64,000 nucleotides of DNA from Anticarsia gemmatalis. Lineage: Eukaryota > Arthropoda > Insecta > Lepidoptera > Erebidae. Each line of letters begins with the position of its first letter. Within the stretch, counting starts at the first letter, position 1. The position numbers and the translations under genes were made by a program. Of the stretch, positions 1-10,252 are shown in pieces. Below the pieces are notes generated by a model, which saw only the letters and a list, made by a program, of their open reading frames with translations, had not been told where the DNA came from and made no database searches. The stretch covers positions 6,448,001 through 6,512,000 of the forward strand of contig NC_134764.1 in assembly GCF_050436995.1 (NCBI RefSeq), in the 5' to 3' direction.

Positions 1-2
1 AA

Positions 3-347
3 ATAAATGTTGAAGACAAACTAGTAGTGTTGAAACTACATCCAGATCTAGCAGGGAAGATGGCGGCTCGAGGAGAACTGACTCGCGAATCTACGGCAGA
101 ACAACAGGCCGCTGGACTCCAAGACCTGACAACCCAGCAGAAAAGCATCATGGACGAATCAAATCAACGGTACAAAGAAAAATTCGGATTTCCTTTTATC
201 ATCTGCGCGAAGGAGAATAAAGTGGTTTCAATTATAAACGGGCTGCAGCAAAGGTACCACAATTCGTATGAACAAGAAGTAAATACTGGTATTAATGAAG
301 TGAAAAAGATTTGTAGATTGAGGATATTGGATATTGTAGCTAATTAA
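3..347 (+). CDS. Urad: OHCU decarboxylase, C-terminal part (partial, enters from left edge)
   Basis: Decarboxylates 2-oxo-4-hydroxy-4-carboxy-5-ureidoimidazoline (OHCU) to S-allantoin, the third step of peroxisomal urate breakdown. The frame is open from base 3 to the TAA at 345-347, so about 114 residues are visible. The family signature is clear: HPDLAGKMA with the active-site His, then ELTRESTAEQQAAGL with the conserved S-x-x-EQ, then YKEKFGFPFI, and near the end a Leu/Arg-rich helix (KKICRLRILDI). The N-terminal part, roughly one third of the family length, lies left of the window or in an upstream exon. An acceptor-like CTAG at 21-24 could instead start the exon at 25. The C terminus ends VAN, so I see no SKL-type peroxisomal signal. 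An AATAAA follows at 461. Identification is confident; the left boundary is not. Confidence 0.88.
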   Translation: MNVEDKLVVLKLHPDLAGKMAARGELTRESTAEQQAAGLQDLTTQQKSIMDESNQRYKEKFGFPFIICAKENKVVSIINGLQQRYHNSYEQEVNTGINEVKKICRLRILDIVAN

Positions 348-460
348 ACGAAATTTCTTGCATCCGTGTTGTTTTTTATGTTTTGAATTGCTAACCAGAA
401 TTATAAATTGTTTCAACTTCTACAAGACCACTAGCGAACCCGACAGACGTTGTCGTGTCT

Positions 461-466
461 AATAAA
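461..466 (+). terminator. poly(A) signal AATAAA after the OHCU decarboxylase gene
   Basis: A canonical AATAAA lies 114 nt after the OHCU decarboxylase stop, on the same strand. A second AATAAA-type site is near 611. Confidence 0.55.
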
Positions 467-1104
467 TTAAAAATTAATTAAAAAAACATTCTCCAGCGGA
501 CAAAATTGTGAATCTAAACCATTCTCAGATCCCCTTGAACATACACAAAAAATTTCATCAACATCGGTCCAGAAGTTCAGTGACATACACACTTACAGAA
601 GAATTATATAAATAAAGATATACCAGATAGTGTTAAGTCACAGAACCACTGATAGAACAGAGTTTAATTTGACTATTTACCAATTACAGTCGCACATTTT
701 CTTTCAGAAGAAACAAAATGAAATTTGTACTTACCTACCTTAAAGATTACTAAGAAAATGTGTGATAATTATAATAAAGTAGCTAGTAGGTCATTATTAT
801 ATTTTATTAGGTAGGAAAATGGGATTATGTTTCGTTTGAATCTCTACTTATACCTCTACTTAAATAAACTCATCGAAAAACCCATTAATTTCACCTGATT
901 TCACCATAATATTTCGAAACTAGGGATTTAATACCAGCTGTTCGATAACAAACGTAATCTATAGAATTGTTAACATTTCTCATTCATTAAGTTGATGCTT
1001 ATTATAAAGATAAACAAAGTGACTATTCAAATCTATTGGGAATTCCATTCCAATCATCCTAGGTTGTAGGTTGATTATTTATTTGAGTGATTTTAAGATA
1101 ATTC
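467..1104. other. AT-rich intergenic stretch, no gene seen
   Basis: Lies between the OHCU decarboxylase poly(A) signal and a SINE. Only short unsupported ORFs. No repeat family recognised. Confidence 0.5.
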
Positions 1105-1111
1105 AGGTATA

Positions 1112-1430
1112 TATCAGCTTAGTCTTTGTTCCAAACTATGTCGGAGTCGGCTTCCAGTCTCACAGCTGGATACCAGTGTTTTACTGCCTATCTGACATCC
1201 ACAATCCTGTTACCCTTCGGTAAGACTGGTTGTCAGACTTTCAAGCTTCTGACTACTGTTAACGACTGTCAAAGATCTTTGAAAATGAGAGCCGGGACCC
1301 ACAATTTAACGTGCCTTCCGAAGCACGGAGTAACTTGAGATGTATTAGATGGTCACTCATCCACAGAACAACCTCAGCAAGCGTGGCTTTACCTCGGAGA
1401 CCGATCCGTGCAGCTTATGACGTATGACGC
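1112..1430 (-). mobile_element. 5S rRNA-derived SINE (HaSE3-like), copy 1
   Basis: Read on the minus strand, the element opens with a 5S rRNA-like head: an AAGCCACGCT block and, exactly 27 nt after its first base, GGATGAGTGACC. In real 5S rRNA the A-box AAGC and C-box GGATGGGTGACC are 27 nt apart too. The body continues through a TGTGGGTCCCGGCT-like block to a tail ending CTAAGCTGATATATA. A second copy in the opposite orientation lies at 63370-63737 and matches along nearly its whole length. From memory, a 5S-derived SINE family called HaSE3 is described in Helicoverpa armigera; membership is inferred. The 70-aa ORF inside is not a gene. Ends are approximate. Confidence 0.75.
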
Positions 1431-1741
1431 TAAGAAAGGATTTTGGTAAATTCTACCCTTAAAAGGATAAAATAGGGGGTGAAAGATTGTATAGAACTTT
1501 GTCAAAAAGCCACTTTGATAAAGCCTAAGATAAAGTGTAAAGCCACTATGATAAAGGCATTTCCTAAAAAAGAATTTTGATAAATTCCATCCCTAAGGGG
1601 ATAAAATAGGGGGTGGAAGTTAGCACAAATCTTCTAGATTTTCGACTGATTGAAATGAAATTAACAAAGATTTACACATGTAAGATATTATTTTAGAACA
1701 GGAAACCTTTTCACGCGGTCGAAGGCGCGGGCGGAAGCTAG
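1431..1741 (+). mobile_element. Degenerate Helitron-like remnant with a GCGGAAGCTAG 3' end
   Basis: The 3' end reads TCACGCGGTCGAAGGCGCG, which can form a hairpin, then GGCGGAAGCTAG followed by T at 1742. This is the CTRR terminus and A/T insertion context of lepidopteran Helitrons. The body holds two imperfect repeats of GGATAAAATAGGGGGTG (about 1467 and 1599). The 5' boundary is not defined. Confidence 0.45.
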
Positions 1742-1871
1742 TGAAACATAAGTTTCAAACATAAACAACTAAATTGATTGCCTATAGGGTACGGTACTCT
1801 AGTAGACTAGAAAATCTGCCCTTTTAAACTAGTCCTATTTTGTTGCCCTGAGATGGGACAACTCAATGGCC

Positions 1872-2075
1872 GCCTTTACACACTCGCGCGTTCTTAGGAG
1901 CGTACAGAATTATCAGAAACGGGAAAGACGCGCACTCTTCGCTCGCGATTTTCTTTGCGGGCTTGACAGATGAGCGCGGCGCGCGCTCTATCCTTTCCCC
2001 TTGCGCACCCTTTACACGCACGCTCTTTCACGCGCGATTGTTGTTTCACGCGCGATAGAGCATGTGTGTAAAGGC
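1872..2075. mobile_element. Short TIR element with CG-rich interior (MITE-like)
   Basis: GCCTTTACACAC at 1872-1883 is matched by its reverse complement GTGTGTAAAGGC at 2064-2075. The 204-bp interval between is unusually rich in CGCGCG for this AT-rich window and contains CACGCGCGAT twice (about 2030 and 2047). No target-site duplication is clear and I cannot name the superfamily. The 64-aa minus-strand ORF covering it reads as low-complexity Arg/Ala and is not a gene. Confidence 0.45.
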
Positions 2076-2870
2076 ATCTTATGTCCACTGTGTTTGCGCC
2101 TGTAATGTCTTCACTGTATACCTACATGAGACTGGTGAGACATAAGGAAACACTTTTCGCTTTTCTTGACCAAAACTCAAAATTTGCTCCCTTCGGCCCG
2201 GTAGCCAATATCGGCGTCAGGAATCCCCATATGCCCGGTTTCTAAGGCACATTTAGCAGTAGGTTATCTATTCAAACTGTCTTTTTATATGAGTTTAAAC
2301 GTTATTGAATAGATAAACGACCGTTGAATGTACCTCAGAAACCGAGGGTTAGAGATGTCGAGGAGTCTTTAAGTCTATAAACATGCCTAGGTATAGTTTC
2401 AGACAGAGTGCGCTACCATTTACAGATGTCGAAGGATTAAGCAGTACGATCTCTATTTAAAATAGCTCCGTATTTTAAAATAATGTCAAACGATAACGTT
2501 CGTAACATAAACAACTAATTAAAGTATCTATAACAAATATTAAATGTAAGTACATAATAGATAATATTGAAAAGATAACTAACTATTCACATAACATCTA
2601 TCTGTATTGTTGCTTATCGCTACAAAAAGTAAAACCACTTCCTATCTGAGTCTGTCTGTGTGCGATAAACTCAAAAACTACTGTACTGATTTCAATTCGG
2701 TTTTTCCAACAGATAGAGTGATTAATGTTGGAAGGGTTGGCTAGATTGACCGAAAAGTGATAATGATTGTTGTTGATATAATTACCTACCTATTTGTTAG
2801 AGAAATAGATGGCAAAAAAAGTTTTAGTTCTGCTTTCGTTTCGTATTTGGACAGAATTTATGAAAATTTA
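2076..2870. other. Intergenic AT-rich DNA, no gene seen
   Basis: No coding region recognised. Around 2640-2730 a stretch reading TGCGATAAACTCAAAAACTA resembles decayed LINE/SINE tails, but I cannot assign it. Confidence 0.4.
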
Positions 2871-2877
2871 CATTAAA

Positions 2878-3082
2878 AAACCCGACAGGTGCGAGTTGGA
2901 TTCGTGCAAGAAGGTTTCCGTATCATTTTTAATAAAAAACAAAAAACTCACGTTTGTTGTATGGGAGCCCGCTTATATTTTTATTTCATTCTGCCTTTTA
3001 GTATTTGTCTTGCCTTCAGCCTTTTGACAGACAGACAGGTAGCGAAGTCTCAGTAATAGGGACTCATTTTTACCCTTTACAT
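2878..3082 (+). mobile_element. Non-LTR retrotransposon 3' end fragment
   Basis: The stretch AACCCGACAGGTGCGAGTTGG, then CTCACGTTTGTTGTATGGGAGCCC, then AGTCTCAGTAATAGGGAC and TTTTACCCTTT is the conserved 3' region of a LINE dispersed in many lepidopteran genomes. A fragment of the same 3' end lies inverted at 33205-33300. The 72-aa ORF over it is not a gene. Confidence 0.55.
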
Positions 3083-3171
3083 GTAAACAGAAAGCTTCAT
3101 CTTTCACATCCTTGTTTGTTTTCTTGGTTATCCCAAAAGTATTTTAATAGTCTTGATCATTTATTAACTAA

Positions 3172-3235
3172 CTAGCTTCCGTCCGCGACATTGTTCGCGT
3201 GAAATGGTTTATCGTAGTAAAAAGTATTCTATGTG
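3172..3235 (-). mobile_element. Helitron 3' end fragment
   Basis: On + the fragment starts A then CTAGCTTCCGTCCGCGACATT, the reverse complement of a Helitron terminus (GCGGACGGAAGCTAG followed by T). Only the terminal 60 or so bases are recognisable. Confidence 0.4.
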
Positions 3236-3294
3236 TGTATTTAGGTTCATTTTAGTTCAATAAGACGAAAATGTAAGATATAGATATTATTAAT

Positions 3295-3505
3295 ATGTCA
3301 CTTCTGGACGTCACCCAACTGTTATCCTCACTCTCTATTTTACCCCTGTGCTCTTGTGTCGCGGGGATTTTACAAACATACAAACAACGGACACAAAGTT
3401 CAACCAGACCTGAAACTTATTTGTTCCGCATGGGAGTCGCACCAACAACCTTTCGACGCCCTGGCAGTGGCGAGGTGACTAACTCAACCCCTGCGCCAAG
3501 TAGGG
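3295..3505 (-). mobile_element. tRNA-derived SINE, copy 1
   Basis: Read on minus: a box A-like segment (TTGGCGCAGGGGTTGAGTTAG), a degenerate box B (GGTGCGACTCCCATGC), then the shared body GGAACAAATAAG...CTTTGTGTCCGTTGTTTGT and CCCCGCGACACAAGAGC. The same layout recurs at 7305-7480, 25836-26003 and 55630-55830. The 73-aa ORF over it is not a gene. Confidence 0.65.
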
Positions 3506-3881
3506 TAACAATTTGATTTTTGAGTAGATTTCTAAGTACCTACTAAAAATCGGGTAATGAAATAAAACATTATACTATTCTTATAGTCCGACAACTTAGT
3601 ATAGAGCTTTGGCATAGGACAATAAAATTTATCTAGATTATAAAAAAATAATAATTCTGTGTTTTTCCCAAATTAAGTAGCTATACGAACCTAAAGGTCA
3701 GGGTCCGAATTCTGTATTTTTTAGTCTTCCACCAGATGCGAACCATACACACTAGACTGTGCTACCTAATTCTGAGACTATAAAAGTTTACTTAATACGA
3801 AATACAAAGCGGGAAATTAAAACAACAGTATTTGACATTCAAATATTCTTATTACTGACAGTAAGCAAGCGCATCTTCAGA

Positions 3882-6800
3882 TTAATATTTGAAGGAATCA
3901 CTGAAGTCTGCATCTTCATCAGCGTTTAAATCAGCCACATCGTCAAGAGCTGGGTGTTCTCCGGCGCGGGTCCAGTCGAAGTTAATGCCAGTCACTTCAC
4001 GCATCCACGCGTGATAGTGGCCAGTGCGGGTGAAGCCTTAGAAAAAAAAACATATGTTATGACGCCATATATGACGATAATGGCCTTCTAGCTGTTATTC
4101 GGTAACGCCAGTTACATTGAAGCCAACCTGGCAGGACTTTGTTTATAGTGTCCAATGTGAGTATAATATAGGTACACTAGGCAGTCCAGTGAGATGAGTA
4201 AGGACGAAGCACAAAGGTCTAGGAACTCAACTTCCGAAGTCCAGGCAATGACTGAGTATTTCTTAACAGAAAAACTCAGGAATATATTTTTGGCCCCACC
4301 TGGGATTCGAACCTGAGAGCTCTAAGTAACGTGTTTAATCCTGAAATTGTATACAAATAAAAGGATTTTAGAAAAAAACCATTAAGACTTTGCTATAGTC
4401 CGGAATCGAATCTGAGATGTCGAGATCAGCAAATAAATTGTTGAAATAAATATATGATGTCTAAGTTTACCTCCGGGGAAACCAACATGGCATCCGAATT
4501 GAGTGACGAATGAACCGATACCAAGTTGAGTAGGAACGCCGTCGTTCTCCAATACTGTTAGAGGTACACCGCTGTCACCCTGAAATAAAATTGATATTAA
4601 AACACAAATAGGAACCTATTACATCGGAACAAAATACTTAAATTATTTTGCCAAAGTTCAATATGATTACAGAATATGTAAGCTATTTTAAAATAGAAAC
4701 TGTAGTTTATTACTCTGACATTTAAAATCTACTCGTAAAATTGTTCCATTTTAAATACGCTACTGGCGCTATTTTATGTTTATACAAGATTGATCGATAG
4801 CTACTAGGGATCGGTAGTGGTAGCAATAACCCCTCTACTGCTTTTATGTCTATCCTACATATTGACACCACCATCCACTGATCGTTTTTTTTACAGCAAT
4901 TCTGTACTGTAATTCTGTACAATATGTATCGATTAGTTTCAAGTTTGGATTATCTTACCGAGCAGATGGACTGACTAGTAACATTGAAAGGTCCCGCACA
5001 GATGGTGGTGGCTCTCACCAAGTAGTTGGAGTTGAACATCAGTAGGCACATGAAGTTTGACACCCCTCTCAAGTGAACCCAGTTTAGGATTTCGGGTGTA
5101 GGACCTGTAGAAATTCAAATTATTAGGTGCTTATTTCTTTTATACTATTAATAACTCAAGGTAAATTTTAATTATGGACTCTAAGCCTTACCCCTCCCTC
5201 TTTCAAGAGAGAGAGACCCTTGCCAAGCTGTGGGATAAACATGAGCACAAAAATCAAGACTGAAGACAATATGCTGAGGTCAGTCTTCCTAGTCTTTCGC
5301 TTTATCTTTTTCGATGAGTGAAAAAGAAGCCTGATGTAAAGGCTTGTATATGTTAATAAATGAGTTTTCAACCTAGGCTACTGATTTGTGCTCCGATGTC
5401 CGATGAAAATGAAACAATGTATTTTCCTCAATGCTTTTTCCATTTTGTCCGTTATAGTCGCATTCAAATCTAGAGTCAAAAACTAACAGGTTTGCTTTAC
5501 GAGTGTCGAAATCTAAGCATAAAGAAAGCTATCTTACATCCAAGCTCAGTGCAGGTGAAGGTGGTGCCCCAGCCGCTAGTGGACATCACCACGTCGGTGT
5601 AGTCACGGTTCATGTCGGCAGAACGTTGCAGTCTGATCGGCTGGATGAAGTCTGAAACATTACACCATATTTTTGGTGGTCTTTGTTTGTGTGTTTATCT
5701 GAAGTAAGGATAAGAAGCTGTCGCTTTTGCTTATGTAAATAATTTATAGCCTTCTCTAATTGGGATGAGAAAGTGAAAAAGTCTACACGATAATCAAAAT
5801 TTGCATAGATTATAGTCACTGACAGAGGCTAAAAATATGTTCTTTGGTGCCCTAAGGTGATTATTTTGATTACAAGAATCAACGCACAAGTGCGTCCCTC
5901 GCAACTTCCTAATTCTTCTAGCTTTCTAGTCTTTAGCTAACTTAATTTCATAGTCCAGTCATTATAGTAAGTTCACCTCGGAATTCGAGATACCCAGCTG
6001 TAAGTCTGTAATTACTTGTATATTGACACCCTAAAAGTTATCTCAAAACCTACATATGGTAGGGTGTACGCAACTATAAAATTTCAAGGTCCAAAGTCCC
6101 AAAAACCGGTTTTTTAAGCTTTTTTTGTAAATATCTAATTTCCTATGGAATTTTTGCATTCGTATTCATTACCAATATTGTACAGTATAAAATTCTCTAC
6201 AAATTTGGTTTGAATTTTTTTTTTTACGGTGAACCGTTTTCGAGATAGATGGCGGAGAGCGCGCGGTCACAGGATCATTTCAAGTCAACCGGTGCCTCCG
6301 GTCGAAGATGCGCCATATATAGTTGATGAACTATCGATAAATCAATGATTATAATAATAAATAAATTTAACCCATTACTGTCCCACTGCTGAGCAAGGGT
6401 CTTCTCCCGTAATGAGGGAGGGGTTAGGCCTTGATTCCACCACGCTGGCCAAGTGCGGGTTGGGGACTTTGCATGCCCTCAATAAATGTATTTAACAAAT
6501 TTTATTCAAGCAAGGTTTCCTCACGATGTTTTCCTTCACCGTTGGAGCATGTGACAATTATTTCTAATACACACATAACTTCGAAAAGTCATTGGTGTCA
6601 TCATTTTCTTCATAATTATATTAAATCTATATCTTTTCAATAATACTGATTTATTTGTTTTTTTTTTCATCATGTAAGAAGTTATTAATATTAATTAGGT
6701 TAAAATTCAAATATAGTGCCTATATTTTCATGAAAAATTCTGCAATTACATGGGCAGGTAAGTGTTGATAAGTTAATTAATACTGAATAAAAAGTGGATA

Positions 6801-9360
6801 GGTTATGAAAAAAATGATAAAAAATAATGTAATAGTTAATAGAAATTGACAAATATTTATTAATCATTGATTTATCGATAGTTCATGAACTATAATATAT
6901 ATGGCGCATCTTCGACCGGAGGCACCGGTTGACTTGAAATGATCCTGTGACCGCGCGCTCTCCGCCCTCTATCTCGAAAACGGTTCACCGTAAAAAAAAA
7001 ATTTCAAACAAAATTTGTAGAGAATTTTATACTGTACAATATTGGTAATGAATACGAATGCAAAAATTCCATAGGAAATGAGATATTTACAAAAAAAGCT
7101 CAAAAAACCGGTTTTTGGGACTTTGGACCTTGAAATTTTATAGTTGCGTACACCCTACCATATGTAGGTTTTGAGACAACTTTAAGGGTGTCAATATACA
7201 AGTATTTACAGACTTACAGCTGGGTATCTCGAATTCCGAGATTCTTACCTAATTTAAGCTTAATTGACTGCACTATCATGTGAGGCTCTTACATTTCAGC
7301 AAAATTTTATGTGGTCGCCACGCCACTAATTGTGTTGGAACGTTGTGGATTCGATTCCCTAACGGAACAATTATTTATGCGATCCACAAATAGTTGTTAC
7401 GGGTCTGGTTGTACTTTGTGTCCGTTTTTTGAATGTTTGTAAAAGTCTCGCTTCACAAGAGGAATCCTTAGTGCAAAAAAAGGTCCCCAAAGCTTCCAAT
7501 AATAATTATTAGGAAATAAATACGTACTGTCGAACGTAAGGTCTCTATTAAAGTTGATAAGACTGATGTCATCAGGCTGGGTGATGGGCTGCAGGGCGTC
7601 GTTGTAGTTGGTGTGTGTGAAGTACGTGCTGGTCTCGAAGTGCACGCGAGGCCGCAGCCTGTTCACGCTGCCGGCGCTGATCATCAGCACTGTACGTCTG
7701 GAGAGATAGTTGAAAAAATATAGAGATAATAATATAAAAGTTAATTTATTTTGTTGTAAAACCACTTAGTATTTTTTTAGGAATGTTGGGTTTATTCTGT
7801 CTACCATGTTAATGTAAGTAGAATGCAAAGAAATGCGAATTCTGCCGCGAGTTATACTATAATAACCGCGATCATAAGCGATTAAGTGCACAGAAGTTTT
7901 ATTAATATTTGATGGCCATCAAACATTTTAAGCAAAAAAACTTGCAACAAATAATTTTGTTATAACTATCCCAGTTTTTCTTGAGATATTGCAAAAGGAG
8001 TGGTAACTCTATGGCTAAAGTTATAGGTATTATGATTTAAAAATCAAACGCGAAAAGTGCAATCAGCCCCTGCTGGCATTAATATGATGTCTCGTTGCAT
8101 CCTAAAGATAGCTGCGGAACGCCATTGACTGTTGTTTATTATATTGCAACATGACAACCAAAAATAACTAAATAATCCGGATTAATATCGTACATTGGAC
8201 TTTGGTCTTTAATCAATTGATTGATGAGATTAATCCTAAAACTGACAATTTAGTGCCGAAGTATTTAATATTAGCAAGATTGCAGTGATTATCTGTGATA
8301 ATGACCACCAAGCGAATTCTCCAAAAAGACGTCATTCATTAATTCAATTCTTTAATGAGATAAAAAGTATTTTTTGTATGTTTTTGTCTTTGATTCCATT
8401 ATACCTTTTAAAGACTGCTTAAGTCTTCTGCACTAGTGGTTAGCTGCGGGAACGGCTAGGCGCTTTTACAGTTTAATATGCAACCATCTGTGATTGTACG
8501 CACTTAACCGCTATTATTTGTCAGGTGGTTGCATACTAAACAGAAACCGTGCGGCTAGCCACTAGCGCGTAAGGGGGCTGACAGTAAAGGCAAAAGAAAA
8601 CCAAAAGTACTACTATACCCACGAAACACACAACGGGCGGGAATTTAATCTACGATAGGTTTTACCTACTCAATGCAGTGTTTAATGAGTTGCGCATAAT
8701 TAGGTATTTACTTGCTGCACCTGGACAAAATAAAAGTAACGCTTACTGTGCAGTGCATCTTGCCGAAGTAAGTCCCCATCTGCGATGGATGACTGACGCT
8801 CCACAAGCGCTGATGTCACCGGTCCACCTGATGCCTCGGAGGTACAGCATGTACGGGAACTGGCCCTCGCGCGCCTCCCATCCCGATACGATACGGGACT
8901 CTTAAAAATAAAGAAGATAAATCAAGTTATACATGGTTTTCTTGTCTCTTGGTAGGTTCTGGTAGGGTTTTTTCTACGGTAATGTACCACAAAGATATTC
9001 TATCACGTAGTCGCTTACGACTTAGCACTGAGACTACTGAGAGAGATTGTAATCCAACAGTACTTTGTAAGTGTACCAATTAAAAGATACCGAATCTATA
9101 CTAATATTATAAAGTCTGTGATAGGTATTGTAAATCTCTTACCTGGGAGGTCTCCCGAAGCCTGAAGAGTTTCGGCAGATGCCTGGAAAAATATAATTAA
9201 AAAATAAATGTCTATTAGATAGGTACTATCCAGGTAGTATCTGAAAAAAAATTGTTTGTCCTATTAAATAATACAAAATCTTATGTTAAATTATTAGTTG
9301 AAAATTGGGTATTACCGAAATTCCGGCAACGACAGCTAAAAATATTACTGCACTCCACAT
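3882..9360 (-). CDS. S1A serine-protease homologue, catalytic His replaced by Arg (8 exons)
   Basis: Secreted chymotrypsin-fold protein of 310 aa; probably a non-catalytic serine-protease homologue. Exons on minus, 5' to 3': 9360-9316, 9182-9143, 8900-8747, 7697-7528, 5651-5538, 5104-4959, 4579-4471, 4036-3882. All junctions are GT-AG and the total of 933 nt closes in frame. Residues 1-15 are a hydrophobic signal peptide. Activation site R31|IVSGW. The His57 position reads TSARC instead of TAAHC, so residue 76 is Arg (codon at 8758-8760). The catalytic Asp (D123 in DDISLI) and Ser (GDSG, S226) are intact. The S1-pocket position 189 is Ser, as in chymotrypsins. An acidic 30-residue tail follows the domain (ADLNADEDAD). 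Introns carry a 1.26-kb foldback, a MITE and a SINE. The fold is certain; loss of activity is inferred from the missing His. Confidence 0.88.
5977..7240. mobile_element. Foldback element with about 375-bp inverted arms, in intron 4 of the protease homologue
   Basis: The left arm (5977-6350, starting CTCGGAATTCGAGATACCCA) is repeated as its reverse complement at 6862-7240, with only scattered mismatches by eye. The arms include GGTGCCTCCGGTCGAAGATG and an AT-rich inner end (TATCGATAAATCAATGATT). The 511-bp spacer contains an RTE-like tail (6361-6610). No transposase ORF is present. In the pre-mRNA it would form a very long hairpin. Confidence 0.75.
6361..6612 (+). mobile_element. RTE-like LINE tail inside the foldback loop
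   Basis: Contains CCCACTGCTGAGCAAGGGTCTTCTCCCG, then CCACGCTGGCCAAGTGCGGGTTGG and GGTTTCCTCACGATGTTTTCCTTCACCG, a block repeated across lepidopteran genomes. Shorter relatives occur at 18820-18870, 19084-19150, 20433-20530 and 24440-24660 here. The family name is inferred; the repeat itself is clear. Confidence 0.55.
7305..7480 (+). mobile_element. tRNA-derived SINE, copy 2 (5'-truncated)
   Basis: Carries box B-like GTGGATTCGATTCCCTAACG, then GGAACAATTATTTATGCG and GGTTGTACTTTGTGTCCG, as in the copy at 55630. It lies in intron 4 of the protease homologue, downstream of exon 4 in transcript order. The box A half is poorly preserved. Confidence 0.55.
8430..8568. mobile_element. Palindromic MITE-like element in intron 3 of the protease homologue
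   Basis: GCACTAGTGGTTAGCTGCGG at 8430 is mirrored by CCGTGCGGCTAGCCACTAGCGC ending at 8568. The inner arms also pair (TTTAATATGCAACCA with TGGTTGCATACTAAA). Total length is 139 bp with no coding capacity. Confidence 0.55.
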
Positions 9361-9418
9361 CGTTTCAGTAATCACTGTTTAGTATGATAATGTATACCCA
9401 AATCAAAACTATTCGTTA

Positions 9419-9448
9419 TATTATCAGATAAATCATTTTTATCTTAGG
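9419..9448. promoter_or_regulatory. GATA-site cluster upstream of the protease homologue
   Basis: Three GATA-type cores (TATCAGATAA, which reads on both strands, and TTATCT) occur within 30 bp, 60-90 bp upstream of the ATG at 9360. A TATA-like GGTATACAT (minus strand, near 9391-9399) and an AACAGTG initiator-like site lie between. GATA factors control many insect gut and fat-body genes; that use here is inference. Confidence 0.3.
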
Positions 9449-9879
9449 ATTAATAACGACTTAAAAAGCAGTATTCCTTACAGTCGATGGTCATTATGTC
9501 AGAAATATTACATATTTATGCCAGCGCATACGACGCGGCGACGGCTCGAGACGTCGATAAAACTCAAACTCGAAAATGTTGTAGGTGTCCGTAAAAGGGA
9601 GCATAATATGTAGAAAGCTAAACTCCGGTAAACGAGGAAAGATAAGAGAACATTGTTTGAACTAACTGAGAGTAGTCCCTGTCTAGCAGAGCGCCATCGT
9701 CAGGGAAATTAGTGAACACCAGAAAACCGTCTGATACTCTGATAACTTTGTCAATTTCTCGGGGCTGTCAAATACTCGGGAAACCCCCGAAATTATAAGG
9801 CTATACCGACGGCTTTATATGATCTCAAGTATGAAGTACGGAGATTTACAATCTTAACTTCCTAACTCCGCGCAATCAC

Positions 9880-9965
9880 TGAGAAATTCTTAACAGAAAA
9901 TACTTTTTGGCCCCGCCCAGGATTCGAACGCGAGACCTCTTGCGCGGCAGTTACATACATGACCA
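9880..9965 (-). mobile_element. tRNA-like SINE fragment
   Basis: Contains GGCCCCGCCCAGGATTCGAACGCGAGACCTC, the reverse complement of a tRNA box B with flanks. A close relative is at 4285-4345 (GGCCCCACCTGGGATTCGAAC), and weaker ones are at 19255-19305 and 25105-25200. Not a tRNA gene: no acceptor stem or cloverleaf can be drawn. Confidence 0.4.
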
Positions 9966-10252
9966 ACCAAATTAATACCTGATAACAATTTGTAAAACAC
10001 ACGATGTTTATATGTGGGCTCAAAAATGAAGACCACATCTTTTCAGGCTGATTGTTGAAATACTTCGCTCTGTTATTTGACGGTCTTGACATTATGATGA
10101 CATTGACGTCTGAAACGTCAGTGTAGAATTGTAGATTTTTCATGTTTTCTGTTTGCAACCGTCGTGGTGCGTGTTTTTCTTGTAAAATACTTATTTGCTA
10201 TCGTTTTAGTACATTAGTTACCGCGTAAAATCGAAATTAAATTTAGCGAAAG

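Noticed and set aside
1126..1338. 70-aa ORF on +
   Set aside because: Lies antisense inside a 5S-derived SINE; the related copy at 63.5 kb gives different, unrelated ORFs.
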